Source: Baffinella frigidus
Taxonomy: Eukaryota; Cryptophyceae; Cryptomonadales; Baffinellaceae
Length of the DNA stretch: 26,199 nucleotides
Direction: 5' to 3'
Assembly (NCBI GenBank): GCA_026770585.1
Contig: MU646599.1
Location: 1 to 26,199, forward strand
The notes under the pieces: model-generated
Database searches by the model: none
What the model saw: the letters and a program-made list of their open reading frames with translations, nothing else
What the model was told of the DNA's origin: nothing
Made by a program: the position numbers and the translations under genes
Shown here: in pieces, positions 16,486 to 23,097 of the stretch
Position numbering within the stretch: the stretch's first letter is position 1
Layout of the letters: each line of letters opens with the position of its first letter

Positions 16486-16630
16486 GAGGTGGAGCCGCTC
16501 CGGGGGGGAAATAGGAGGACACCATCTCATCCTCTCTAAAGTCACCTCTCTCTCTGAAAGTGGCCGGCCTCTCCGCAGGATCCGTACCAAGTGGACGCGC
16601 CGAAGGTCGTGCGTTTCGAGGCCCTCGCGT

Positions 16631-17040
16631 CCCAGGTCGCGTCCAGTTCACGAGGATATTTGTACCGGTAATAATACATGTAACGATTTATAATACATGT
16701 AACGATTAAAACCCACTGCTAAGTGATTTCCTGGTACAAATCTCCTCGGAAACTTCCCAGGTCGCGTCCCAGATGTGTACCGGTAATAATACATGTAACG
16801 ATTAAAACTCACTACAAAGTGATTTCCTGGTACAAATCTCCTCAAAACTGATGGCCGCGCGTTCCACGCCAGGTCTTAAGTCAGAATTTCAGCTACGTTT
16901 CGAGGCCCACGCGTCCCAGGTCGCGTCCAATTCACGAGGATATTTGTACCGGTAATAATACATGTAGCGATTAATAACACATGTAACGATTAAAACCCAC
17001 CACAAAGTAGGTTCCTGCTGCAAATCTCCTCGAAACCGCG
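16631..17040. repeat. three units with CCCAGGTCGCGTCC and GAGGAGATTTGTACC foldbacks
   Basis: Units start at 16631, 16756 and 16915. Each has TGTACCGGTAATAATACATG, then TAACGATTAAAAC, and ends near GGTACAAATCTCCTC. Units 1 and 3 fold back through GAGGATATTTGTACC and GGTACAAATCTCCTC (the right arm is altered in unit 3); the left arm of unit 2 is altered. TAATACATGTAACGATT is itself duplicated inside units 1 and 3. Confidence 0.8.
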
Positions 17041-17057
17041 CGTTCTGAAGACCCCGC

Positions 17058-17195
17058 CCACACGGTGGGCTCCGAGGGTTTCGGGACCCCTAGGTTTAGT
17101 GGTAACACGACCAGATCTGCATTGGAACATCCTTAACGTTAACCGCCCACAGGGTAAGCTGACTTTTGATGAAAGGTCCGTAGTCCACTGTGTGG
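17058..17195. mobile_element. CCACACGGTGGG-group element, monomeric copy
   Basis: The ends CCACACGGTGGG and CCACTGTGTGG enclose CGAGGGTTTCGGGACCCCTA and AGCTGACTTTTGATGAAAGG. It matches one half of 14104-14392, in altered arrangement (the left part corresponds to the dimer's outer right arm). Confidence 0.65.
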
Positions 17196-17196
17196 G

Positions 17197-17655
17197 TCCC
17201 GGGTCATGTCCTGATCGCGATATCAGATGACAACCCCGATTTAGTCTCAACGCGTGTTTTTGTCGCTTGAAGGGTGGGAGTTCCTCTGAGAGAGTTTCGG
17301 GTTGCTTTACCCCAAACCGTAAAGCGTTCAGGCCTGAACCCCAAACTGTAAAGCAGGGCGGAAGTTTCGGGTTTCCGCCTGAACCCCAAACCGTAACGAG
17401 CAGCAGCAGCCCCCTCCTCGCTTCGTTCTCCACCACGATCTTTCTTTTTTTGTCACGGACAATTGTTGTTGACCACAGGATCATGACAGCAGGGGGGTGG
17501 GGCGTGGCTCGCCATGGAGGGGGAGAGCAAGTGGAGTGACGCTCCCGGGTCATGTCCTGATCTCGATATCAGATGACAAACCCGATTTAGTCTCAACACT
17601 TGTTTTTGTCGCTTGAAGGGTGGGAGTTCCTCTGAGAGAGTTTTGGGTTTCCGCC
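17197..17655. repeat. segmental duplication (GGGTCATGTCCTGAT block)
   Basis: A roughly 105-bp block (GGGTCATGTCCTGATC, ATATCAGATGACAA, GTTTTTGTCGCTTGAAGGGT) occurs at 17197-17302 and 17545-17655. Between them are CCCAAACCGTAAAGC repeats (17309-17397) and unique DNA. A reverse-strand frame of 187 residues (16990-17553) spans repeats of different kinds, so I do not call it a gene. Confidence 0.8.
17491..17549. repeat. 59-bp exact direct repeat, copy 1 (copy 2 at 17811-17869)
   Basis: AGGGGGGTGGGGCGTGGCTC through CTCCCGGG is identical in both places over 59 bp. The intervening DNA contains a 131-bp ATCCGGG element. Exact identity next to diverged repeats points to a recent duplication. Confidence 0.9.
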
Positions 17656-17661
17656 TGAACC

Positions 17662-17792
17662 TAATCCGGGAACAACTATTTTTCTTTTAAAAGCTGGCAA
17701 TGAAAATTACTACACACCGGGTCACGTCCGAAGCAATTGTGTAGTAATTTTCGTGCAGATTTTTTTAAAGAAAAATACTTGTTCCCGGATGA
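17662..17792. mobile_element. ATCCGGG-group element (short subtype), copy C
   Basis: Ends TAATCCGGGAACAACTATTT and ..TTGTTCCCGGATGA, with AACC flanking both sides (17658-17661 and 17793-17796). It is the reverse orientation of 12047-12177 and has the same length. Inner arms GAAAATTACTACACACC and GTGTAGTAATTTTCG. Confidence 0.9.
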
Positions 17793-17810
17793 AACCCCAC
17801 ACCTTGAAAC

Positions 17811-17869
17811 AGGGGGGTGGGGCGTGGCTCGCCATGGAGGGGGAGAGCAAGTGGAGTGACGCTCCCGGG
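17811..17869. repeat. 59-bp exact direct repeat, copy 2
   Basis: Identical to 17491-17549. After it the two copies diverge at once. Confidence 0.9.
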
Positions 17870-17920
17870 GACTGGTTCGTCACCCTTCTTCACTCGGACT
17901 ACGACGTCGCGGTGCGCCAT

Positions 17921-17979
17921 AAGTCACTTATTGTCAACTTACGTGGGCCAACTTGCGTGCCTAAGTCACTTGCGTATGC
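17921..17979. repeat. 59-bp direct repeat (pairs with 18487-18545)
   Basis: AAGTCACTTATTGTCAACTT, then ACGTGGGCCAACTTGCGTGC, and TTGCGTATGC. The copy at 18487-18545 differs at only two or so positions, and degenerate units (AAGTCACTTGGAGTCAACTT) continue to about 18603. Confidence 0.85.
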
Positions 17980-18012
17980 ATAAGTCACGTCGCGGTAGAG
18001 ACATCTGCCCGT

Positions 18013-18117
18013 TATCCCTTAAGTGGCCAGCCGGTCAAAATTGACCTGCAAGAGGTCCTAGGCAGGTCCTAGGGCCCTACCGTAGGGCGTATGATCCTAC
18101 TGGGCATTTAAGGGATA
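18013..18117. mobile_element. TATCCCTTAAG-group palindromic element, copy 3
   Basis: Ends TATCCCTTAAGTGGCCAG and TGGGCATTTAAGGGATA. It has a sub-terminal palindrome GGTCAAAATTGACC, then GTCCTAGGCAGGTCCTAGGG and CCCTACCGTAGGG. Confidence 0.8.
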
Positions 18118-18356
18118 GAGCAATGGCTCCAACGCCATCCCGAGGCGGGCTCGTCCTAGCCTAGCTGGCCTAGGGCCTCACATCGGACGCCCCGTGCGAA
18201 GCTCGCCTCCGACCACCAACCCTCACGAAGGGACCAAATCGTCGATTTTGAATCTCAGGAATACCCGGGCAGCCAGGCGAATTCGCCTGTGGTGGAGCCA
18301 TTTTCCATAGGAATTGGGAAATTGAAAATCATCGATTTGCTCGCCTCCCACACGTC
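18118..18356. other. no gene; 23-bp unit remnant and weak inverted repeat
   Basis: 18137-18157 is a remnant of the window-start 23-bp unit. A weak foldback joins AAATCGTCGATTTT (about 18236) and AAAATCATCGATTT (about 18325) around the palindrome AGGCGAATTCGCCT (near 18277). Confidence 0.5.
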
Positions 18357-18486
18357 CTAGCTCTGTTCGACTTAAGTTTCGGCTCATCATTAAAAGCATT
18401 TAGGCGTAGATGGACGGGTAATTTGTACGGGAGATCCTTGTTTAAAACTAATAATGATGAGACGAGATTTAGTGGGACAGAGCTAG
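18357..18486. mobile_element. inverted-repeat element CTAGCTCTGT
   Basis: Ends CTAGCTCTGT and ACAGAGCTAG. The arms also pair at GGCTCATCATTA / TAATGATGAGAC, with diverged DNA between. GTCCTAGCTCTGTT also occurs at 15912, hinting at a related end there. Confidence 0.7.
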
Positions 18487-18603
18487 AAGTCACTTCTTGT
18501 CAACTTACGTGGGCCAACTTGCGTGCCTAAGTTACTTGCGTATGCTTAAGTCACTTGGAGTCAACTTACGTGCATAATTTCCCTCAAGTCAACTTACGCG
18601 TGC
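18487..18603. repeat. GTCAACTTACGTG direct repeats
   Basis: The first 59 bp repeat 17921-17979. Two further degenerate units of (AAGTCACTT)GGAGTCAACTTACGTGCAT follow. Confidence 0.8.
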
Positions 18604-18663
18604 ATAGGAGGCTACCACCGGCCTTGAGAAGAGAACTAAATCAGGGTGAAGAGGCCTGTGGTA

Positions 18664-18834
18664 GAGCGCTGTGCAGAGAAGTTTGCCACGGGAAATAATG
18701 GAAAATCGAGAAATTGGAGCCATTTTGTCGACTTTTGGGACATTTAGAACCATGAATTTCTCAAAAGTGGACAAAATGGCTCCAATTTTCCCATTTTCCC
18801 ATTTTCCGGTGGCCAACTTCTCGGCACAGCGCTC
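18664..18834. mobile_element. GAGCGCTGTG-group inverted-repeat element, copy 2
   Basis: Ends GAGCGCTGTGCAGAGAAGTT and complement, with TA on both sides (18662-18663 and 18835-18836). It is 171 bp, like copy 1, but in reverse orientation by its interior. Confidence 0.85.
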
Positions 18835-18840
18835 TACAAA

Positions 18841-18880
18841 CCCCTGCAGACTAAAGGCTCCGCCTTTACTCTGCAGGGGA
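18841..18880. repeat. CCCCTGCAGA hairpin
   Basis: 18-bp arms with one mismatch around a 3-4-base centre, immediately beside the preceding element. A smaller hairpin, CACGCCACA/TGTGGCGTG, lies at about 18984-19002. The stretch between this and 19138 shows no gene. Confidence 0.8.
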
Positions 18881-19137
18881 AATTCAAATTTTGCGATCGT
18901 TCGATTTGGTTCACTTCTGGGGTCCACCCTGGATGGAACATTATGGTATTTTGAGCATTCTTAAGTCAACTCCCCTTGGAGAACACGCCACAATGTGGCG
19001 TGCCCGTGATGAATGGATCTGGTACAAAAAGGTCTAATATGTATTTTAGTGGTATAAATTATGTCAACTTTTGCGATAAAGGGTTATTTGGGATTGGCCG
19101 CAAGTCCCCTCCAGGGTGGTGGTGGTCCGTCACGCTC

Positions 19138-19290
19138 TCATCCGGGAACATGTTTAATTTGAAAGAAACTGGACTATCAAACCGGATTCTGCCCTAATTA
19201 AATTTACTTAGGCCCCTAATTAATCTTCTTCCAACTCCTATGAACACATAGGAATCCATTTTCTTTTGAATCAAACATGTCCCCGGATTA
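19138..19290. mobile_element. ATCCGGG-group element (long subtype), copy D
   Basis: Ends TCATCCGGGAACATGTTTAA and ..CATGTCCCCGGATTA. It is a reverse-orientation relative of 9828-9981, sharing TTAATTTGAAAGAAA, CTAATTAAATTTACTTAGG and CCTATGAACA. No matching flanking direct repeat (GCTC against GGGT). Confidence 0.85.
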
Positions 19291-19354
19291 GGGTGCACCA
19301 CGGTCCTGCACGAACTGGCTTAAGGGGCGCGTGGACTGGAGGTCGCCTGGGCTT

Positions 19355-19880
19355 AGAGTTCAGGGTTCGGGGTTCAGGGTTTCCACCGGCTCCTGCACTC
19401 CCAGAGTATGACGTCGCGGTGCGTCCTGAAACCGAAACCTTCAACTGTAAGCCCTATTCCCTAAAGGTTTCGCCCATGCGCCTTCCTCACGCATCCAACT
19501 TAATCCAAAACCCTAAACCGGGTTTAGGGTTCAGGGTTTAGGGTTTAGGGTTCAGGGTTCAGGGTGTAGGGTTTATCCAACTTAACCCTCAACCCTAACC
19601 CTCTGCACCTCACATCAGATCCAAATGCACCACAACCCCACGCCCTAAACCCTAAACCCTAAACCCTAAACCCTAAACCCTAAACCCTAAACCCTAAACC
19701 CTAAACCCTAAACCCCAAACCCTAGGACTCGCAACCTTACGAACCCTCTCTCCAGACCCTAATCCCTGAACCCTAAACCCTACACAGACCCTAAACCCTC
19801 TCTCCAAACCCGAATCCCTGAACCCTAAACCCTAAACACCAAACCCCACACCAGATCCAAGTACAACACAACGACTCCGG
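19355..19880. repeat. telomere-like DNA, both orientations
   Basis: A short G-strand run at 19355-19382, a second G-strand run at 19518-19573 (GGGTTTAGGGTTCAGGG), then C-strand DNA to 19860 including ten perfect CCCTAAA at 19643-19712. The switch at about 19570-19590 is head-to-head. Between the G-strand runs (19386-19515) is a mixed segment with GACGTCGCGGTGCG, also seen at 17902. Confidence 0.9.
19643..19712 (-). repeat. perfect (CCCTAAA)10 array
   Basis: Ten uninterrupted heptamers, the longest perfect run in the window. Confidence 0.95.
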
Positions 19881-19885
19881 CTCGT

Positions 19886-19950
19886 TCTTCTTTACTTGCC
19901 CATCGCTCCCCTACGTCCAAATCTGCCACGAATGGGCCGAGGTGCCCCCC
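19886..19950. repeat. subtelomeric unit TGCCCATCGCTCCCC, uninterrupted copy
   Basis: Contains TGCCCATCGCTCCCCTACGT, then ATCTGCCACGAATGGGCCGA. The left half recurs at 20504-20536 and 20717-20746. In the last case a CCACTCGAGG element is inserted exactly here, and the right half resumes at 20951. Confidence 0.8.
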
Positions 19951-19969
19951 CTCACACTTTATGTCCCTC

Positions 19970-20073
19970 TATCCCTCAAGTGCCCAGTAGGCTCATACAC
20001 CCTACCGTAGGGCCCTAGGACCTGCCTAGGACCTCTTGCGGGTCAATTTTGACCGGCTGGCCACTTAAGGATA
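19970..20073. mobile_element. TATCCCTTAAG-group palindromic element, copy 4
   Basis: Ends TATCCCTCAAGTGCCCAG and CTGGCCACTTAAGGATA, with CCCTACCGTAGGGCCCTAGG inside and GGTCAATTTTGACC near the right end. It is followed within 10 bp by the CT-rich tract. Confidence 0.8.
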
Positions 20074-20079
20074 TATATC

Positions 20080-20178
20080 CTTCTCTATCTCTCTCTCTCC
20101 CTCTCTCCCTCCCTCCCTCTCTCTCTCTCTCTCTCTCCCTCTTTCTCTCCCTCTCCCTCTCTCTCTCCTTCTCTCCCA
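20080..20178. repeat. polypyrimidine (CT/CCCT)n tract
   Basis: About 100 bp of C and T, mainly TCTC and CCCT. Frames reading Ser-Leu or Arg-Glu repeats are by-products. Confidence 0.95.
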
Positions 20179-20294
20179 CCATCATCACTACCCCGCCCAC
20201 GCCGAGGTCTGCGCGGGATGGGGTGCAGGCTTTAGCATTCTTTTCAAGTGGCACCGTTTCCCAGATTCGGAGAAGATCAGTACCTGCTGCACAG

Positions 20295-20372
20295 CAAAAG
20301 TTGCCAGCACTGGCAAAAGTTGCCAGCACTGGCAACTTTTGAAAAGTTGCCAGCACTGGCAACTTTTGCAAC
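20295..20372. repeat. palindromic tandem AAAAGTTGCCAGCACTGGCA
   Basis: Three overlapping copies of AAAAGTTGCCAGCACTGGCA, the last two followed by ACTTTTG so that each is a hairpin with a 2-base loop. A related AAAAGTTGGCGTC/AAAAGTTGCCAG series lies at 21786-21830. Confidence 0.85.
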
Positions 20373-20379
20373 TCGGGGG

Positions 20380-20744
20380 CAACCTGAGGTATCGTTGGGT
20401 TGGAGCCAGCCCCACACCCTACACCTCAAACCCTACGGCTCCAACCCGATGATGTCTCAGGTGTCGTTGGGGTTTCTAAAGCCTGGACTGGAAACCGGTT
20501 CGCGCATTCGTCTTCACGTGCCCATCGCTCCCCTACCCTAACACAGACTACCGTAACACATACTTACCCTCCACACATACTCCTTCGGCCGGCCCCCGAT
20601 TTCCCCCTGCAAGGAAGTATGCCTGAAGGGTGGACACCATAACGCATACCTACCCTACACACATACTCAATCAGTCCGGCCCCGACGGGTATGTGTTAGG
20701 GTAGGTCCACTCTAACACATTCGTCTTCACGTGCCCATCGCTCC
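20380..20744. other. no gene; small repeats around TACCCTAACACA
   Basis: A segment with TAACACATACTTACCCTCCA and TCGGCCGGCCCC (about 20550-20595) recurs diverged at about 20640-20685, then in inverse as GGTATGTGTTAGGGTAGG (about 20688-20705). ATTCGTCTTCACGTGCCCAT occurs at 20505 and 20719. Confidence 0.6.
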
Positions 20745-20950
20745 CCACTCGAGGCTAAAAATGTGAATATTTTAAAACAGGGTTTCTTTTACAAGTGAAG
20801 AAAAAAATGTGTAGTAAATTTCACACAAAAAGAGGCGTTTGGTCACGTGCCTGCGGGATATCCCGCAGGTACGTGACCAAGCATGCCCGTGACTCGTACT
20901 AAATTTAACAACCCCACATTTAAAATACCCCCTCTTCCAGCCTCGAGTGG
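20745..20950. mobile_element. CCACTCGAGG-group MITE-like element, copy 3
   Basis: Intact ends CCACTCGAGGCT and AGCCTCGAGTGG. It has TGTGTAGTAAATTTCACAC, a central palindrome GTGCCTGCGGGATATCCCGC, and CATGCCCGTGACTCGTACT. It interrupts the subtelomeric unit that is uninterrupted at 19900-19945. Confidence 0.9.
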
Positions 20951-21226
20951 CTTCGTCCACATCTGCCACGAGCGGGCCGAGGTCGAAACCCTAACCTCTA
21001 ACCCTAACCTCTGATCCCTAACCCCTAACTCTCAGACCCTGCCCTGCCTGTTACCGCCCCGGTTTCAAAACCTTGCTTAGGTTGATGGTTGAGGGTTGAG
21101 GGTTGAAAGTCTAGGTTTGAGGGATGGGGGTTGAGGTTTGAGGGTTGAGGGTTCAGCGATCCGTCATGTTTGGGGCTCTGACCACACAGAGGGCATATAC
21201 ACCTCAGGGTTTAGGGTTTAGGATTT
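20951..21226. other. telomere-like fragments, no gene
   Basis: C-strand ACCCTAACCTCTAA repeats (about 20985-21045) are followed by G-strand GTTGAGGGTTGAGGG (about 21080-21160) and a CCACACAGAGGGC fragment near 21182. Confidence 0.6.
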
Positions 21227-21411
21227 CCTACGGACAAGGTAACGGAAACTCACGGATCCCACACAGAGGGCTACGCAGGGATTTTTGGGCACTCAGTGCC
21301 CGAGTTTCCGTTACCTTATCCGTAGGAAACCCCCTGTGCCCCTGCGGATTGCCTACCGTAGGGTCCTAGGTCGTATCGCTTATTGAAATCCCTTCGAAGT
21401 CCGCTGTGTGG
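21227..21411. mobile_element. CCACACAGCGG-group inverted-repeat element, copy 2, with extra inverted arm
   Basis: The element proper is 21259-21411 (CCACACAGAGGGCTACG.. and ..CGAAGTCCGCTGTGTGG). Its interior GAGTTTCCGTTACCTTATCC matches 191-210. Just outside, 21227-21251 is the reverse complement of interior segment 21302-21326 (24 of 25). A second foldback therefore straddles the left end, and another CCACACAGAGGGC lies at about 21182. Confidence 0.75.
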
Positions 21412-21508
21412 TTCGTGCAGTTGATACCCCCTACACCCTGGACCCTACACCTCAAACCCCACACCCTACACCTCAAACCCTTCATCCTACGCCTTTAACC
21501 CTACACCC

Positions 21509-21658
21509 TTATCTCAGAAAAGGGATTTTTAAATTCGTTTTCTTAAGTCAATTCATGTACAAATTCGTCAACTTATTCTTTTCTCTGCGCATAAATTGAC
21601 AAATTTGAAGGGGGGTTGACTTAAGAAAACGAATTTAAAAATCCCTTTTCTGAGATAA
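21509..21658. mobile_element. foldback element with perfect 43-bp arms
   Basis: Arms 21509-21551 and 21616-21658 are perfectly complementary, starting TTATCTCAGAAAAGGGATTT. Direct ACCC flanks both ends (21505-21508 and 21659-21662). TNAT-type ends and a 4-bp duplication match the ATCCGGG group. It sits in CCCTACACC/CCCTAAACC telomere-like DNA. Perfect arms suggest recent insertion or strong homogenisation. Confidence 0.9.
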
Positions 21659-21730
21659 ACCCTAAACCTTGCGCTCTGCGCCCTAAACCCCGAACGCCCC
21701 CCCCCTTCCAGTGGCAAGAACTTTGATCCA

Positions 21731-21911
21731 CACTTTCCTCCCGCCAGGTATTCAATGGTATTGCTCGAAACACATGCTTTTGGCGTCAAAAGTTGGCGTC
21801 AAAAGTTGCCAGAAGGTGCCAGAAGTTGCCAATTGGGCCACTTCAGGCCGAATATGATGCCAAAAGTATGCGTTTCGAGCAATGAAAATAAGTATCTGAC
21901 GGGATGAAGTG
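21731..21911. mobile_element. diverged inverted-repeat element with ATTGCTCGAAAC arms
   Basis: Arms of about 56 bp (CACTTTCCTCCCGCCAGGTA.. against ..GACGGGATGAAGTG) match at about 70 percent, best at ATTGCTCGAAAC(A/G)CAT and CTTTTGGC. The loop holds AAAAGTTGGCGTC and AAAGTTGCCAG repeats. Confidence 0.65.
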
Positions 21912-21985
21912 TCCTTCATGAAACCTTCAGACGTGAACGCGCTCCTCACCTCTCAACCTCAACACCCAAACCCCTAATCCCCAAA

Positions 21986-22218
21986 CCACTCGAGGCTAGA
22001 AATGTGACTATTTTTGAAACAGTCATTCTTTTACAAGTGAAGAAAGAAAGAAATCGTGTAGTAATTTTCACACAAATAGGGGCCTTTGGTCACGTATCTC
22101 AAGTCATAACTTGAGATACGTGAGTTATAACTTGAGATACGTGACCAAGTATGCCCGTGACTAGTACTAAATTTAACAACCCCACATTTAAAATACTGCC
22201 TTTTCCAGCCTCGAGTGG
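21986..22218. mobile_element. CCACTCGAGG-group MITE-like element, copy 4
   Basis: Intact ends CCACTCGAGGCT and AGCCTCGAGTGG. The central palindrome (ATCTCAAGT..ACTTGAGAT) is partly duplicated, so it is longer than the others. Comparison with the uninterrupted sequence at 22668-22717 gives an AA target duplication. Confidence 0.9.
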
Positions 22219-22263
22219 AACGCCAAGCCCTGTACTCACCTCTCCGGCCTGAACCCGAAACAC

Positions 22264-22428
22264 TAATAGGGAAATGGACCAAACATGGGGTAGTTAGGCC
22301 TACGGGATTGCCTAGGACCTCCTACTGTAGGCCAAAATACCAGGACTTTTTGGTCATAGGAGCCCTACAGCCTACGGTAGGCAATTCCGTAGGCCTAACT
22401 ACCCCGTTTTTAGTCCGTTACCCTATGA
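22264..22428. mobile_element. TAATAGGG-group palindromic element, copy 3
   Basis: Ends TAATAGGGAAATGG and CCGTTACCCTATGA, flanked by ACAC (22260-22263 and 22429-22432). The arms have GGGGTAGTTAGGCCTACGG and CCTACTGTAGGCC / GCCTACGGTAGGC. Confidence 0.85.
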
Positions 22429-22432
22429 ACAC

Positions 22433-22495
22433 GGTGCAGGTGCAAGACCTCGGATGCGACGGGTCCTTCCTGACCCCCTCTGACGTGGACGCGCC
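22433..22495 (+). pseudogene. coding-like fragment TVQVQDLGCDGSF, copy 1
   Basis: Reads TVQVQDLGCDGSFLTPSDVD in one frame and then stops soon after, directly against the right end of a TAATAGGG element. Copy 2 is at 23098. I do not recognise the protein. Confidence 0.35.
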
Positions 22496-22523
22496 CCTCA
22501 ACTCTTAACCTCAACCCCCAACC

Positions 22524-22663
22524 TTATCCGGGGAAACCTATTTTTCTTTAGTTTGATGGCAAGGAAAATTACTACATAAATGCTTTAATATTACTAATAA
22601 GAACGAATTGTGTAGTAATTTTCCTTGCCATCAAACTAAAGAAAAATAGGTTTCTCCGGATAA
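22524..22663. mobile_element. ATCCGGG-group element, copy E
   Basis: Ends TTATCCGGGGAAACCTATTT and ..TTTCTCCGGATAA, with AACC on both sides (22520-22523 and 22664-22667). Arms of about 55 bp are nearly perfect and include TTTGATGGCAAGGAAAATTA then CTACA. The loop is AT-rich. Confidence 0.9.
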
Positions 22664-22723
22664 AACCCCCTCATCCCCAAACGCCAAGCCCCTTACTCAC
22701 CTCTCCGGCCTGAACCCGCGGCC

Positions 22724-22786
22724 CACCGAGACAAAAGTCGAGAGTGGAACGTCCCAAAGCAAAAGTGGACCCGCTGTTAACTTAAA
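22724..22786. repeat. dispersed inverted copy of 25690-25765
   Basis: ACCGAGACAAAAGTCGAGAG, then GGAACGTCCCAAAGCAAAAG and GTTAACTTAA. The reverse complement occurs at 25690-25765 with a few differences, about 2.9 kb away. Confidence 0.8.
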
Positions 22787-22787
22787 A

Positions 22788-23086
22788 AGAAGGCGTCACA
22801 TGCCAGGTTTCCACCTTTACTTAAGTTGGTAGAGCCAATGTGGTAGGACTTAGCCAGCGCGAACTTCGAAGTTCCAAGATTGCGAACTTCTAGATGGACC
22901 GTAATTATTAGTAAACACCATGATTTGTACTGCAAAATTTGAATTTAAAACACTAAATGTCCAAACGGGTCCATCTAGAAGTTCGCAATCTTGTAACTTC
23001 GAAGTTCGCGCTGGCCAAGTCCTACCAGATTGGCTCTACGTGACGCCCTAAGAAGGCGTTGCATGCCAGGTGTCCACCGTTACTTA
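22788..23086. mobile_element. 209-bp foldback flanked by 37-bp direct repeats
   Basis: The foldback is 22830-23038, starting TAGAGCCAATGTGGTAGGAC. Its arms of about 75 bp include the palindromic GCGAACTTCGAAGTT and GAACTTCTAGATGGACC. Diverged direct copies of AAGAAGGCGT then ATGCCAGG..TCCACC lie outside at 22788-22824 and 23050-23086. No coding frame. Confidence 0.8.
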
Positions 23087-23097
23087 CGGTGGAAAAC

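Larger units (their letters stand above)
22219..22500. repeat. segmental duplication, copy 1 (copy 2 about 22668-23160)
   Basis: ACGCCAAGCCC..TACTCACCT, then CTCCGGCCTGAACCCG, and ACGGTGCAGGTGCAAGACCT occur in the same order at 22219-22495 and 22680-23160. Copy 1 contains a TAATAGGG element. Copy 2 contains the 209-bp foldback at 22830. The two copies were therefore invaded independently. Confidence 0.8.

Noticed and set aside
16990-17553. 187-residue reverse frame
   Set aside because: It crosses a transposon-like element, a segmental duplication and a CCCAAACCGTAAAGC repeat. No conserved domain is visible and the parts occur separately elsewhere.
20015-20371. 118-residue reverse frame with Arg-Glu repeats and its forward Ser-Leu counterpart
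   Set aside because: Produced by the CT-rich tract and the GTTGCCAG palindromes.
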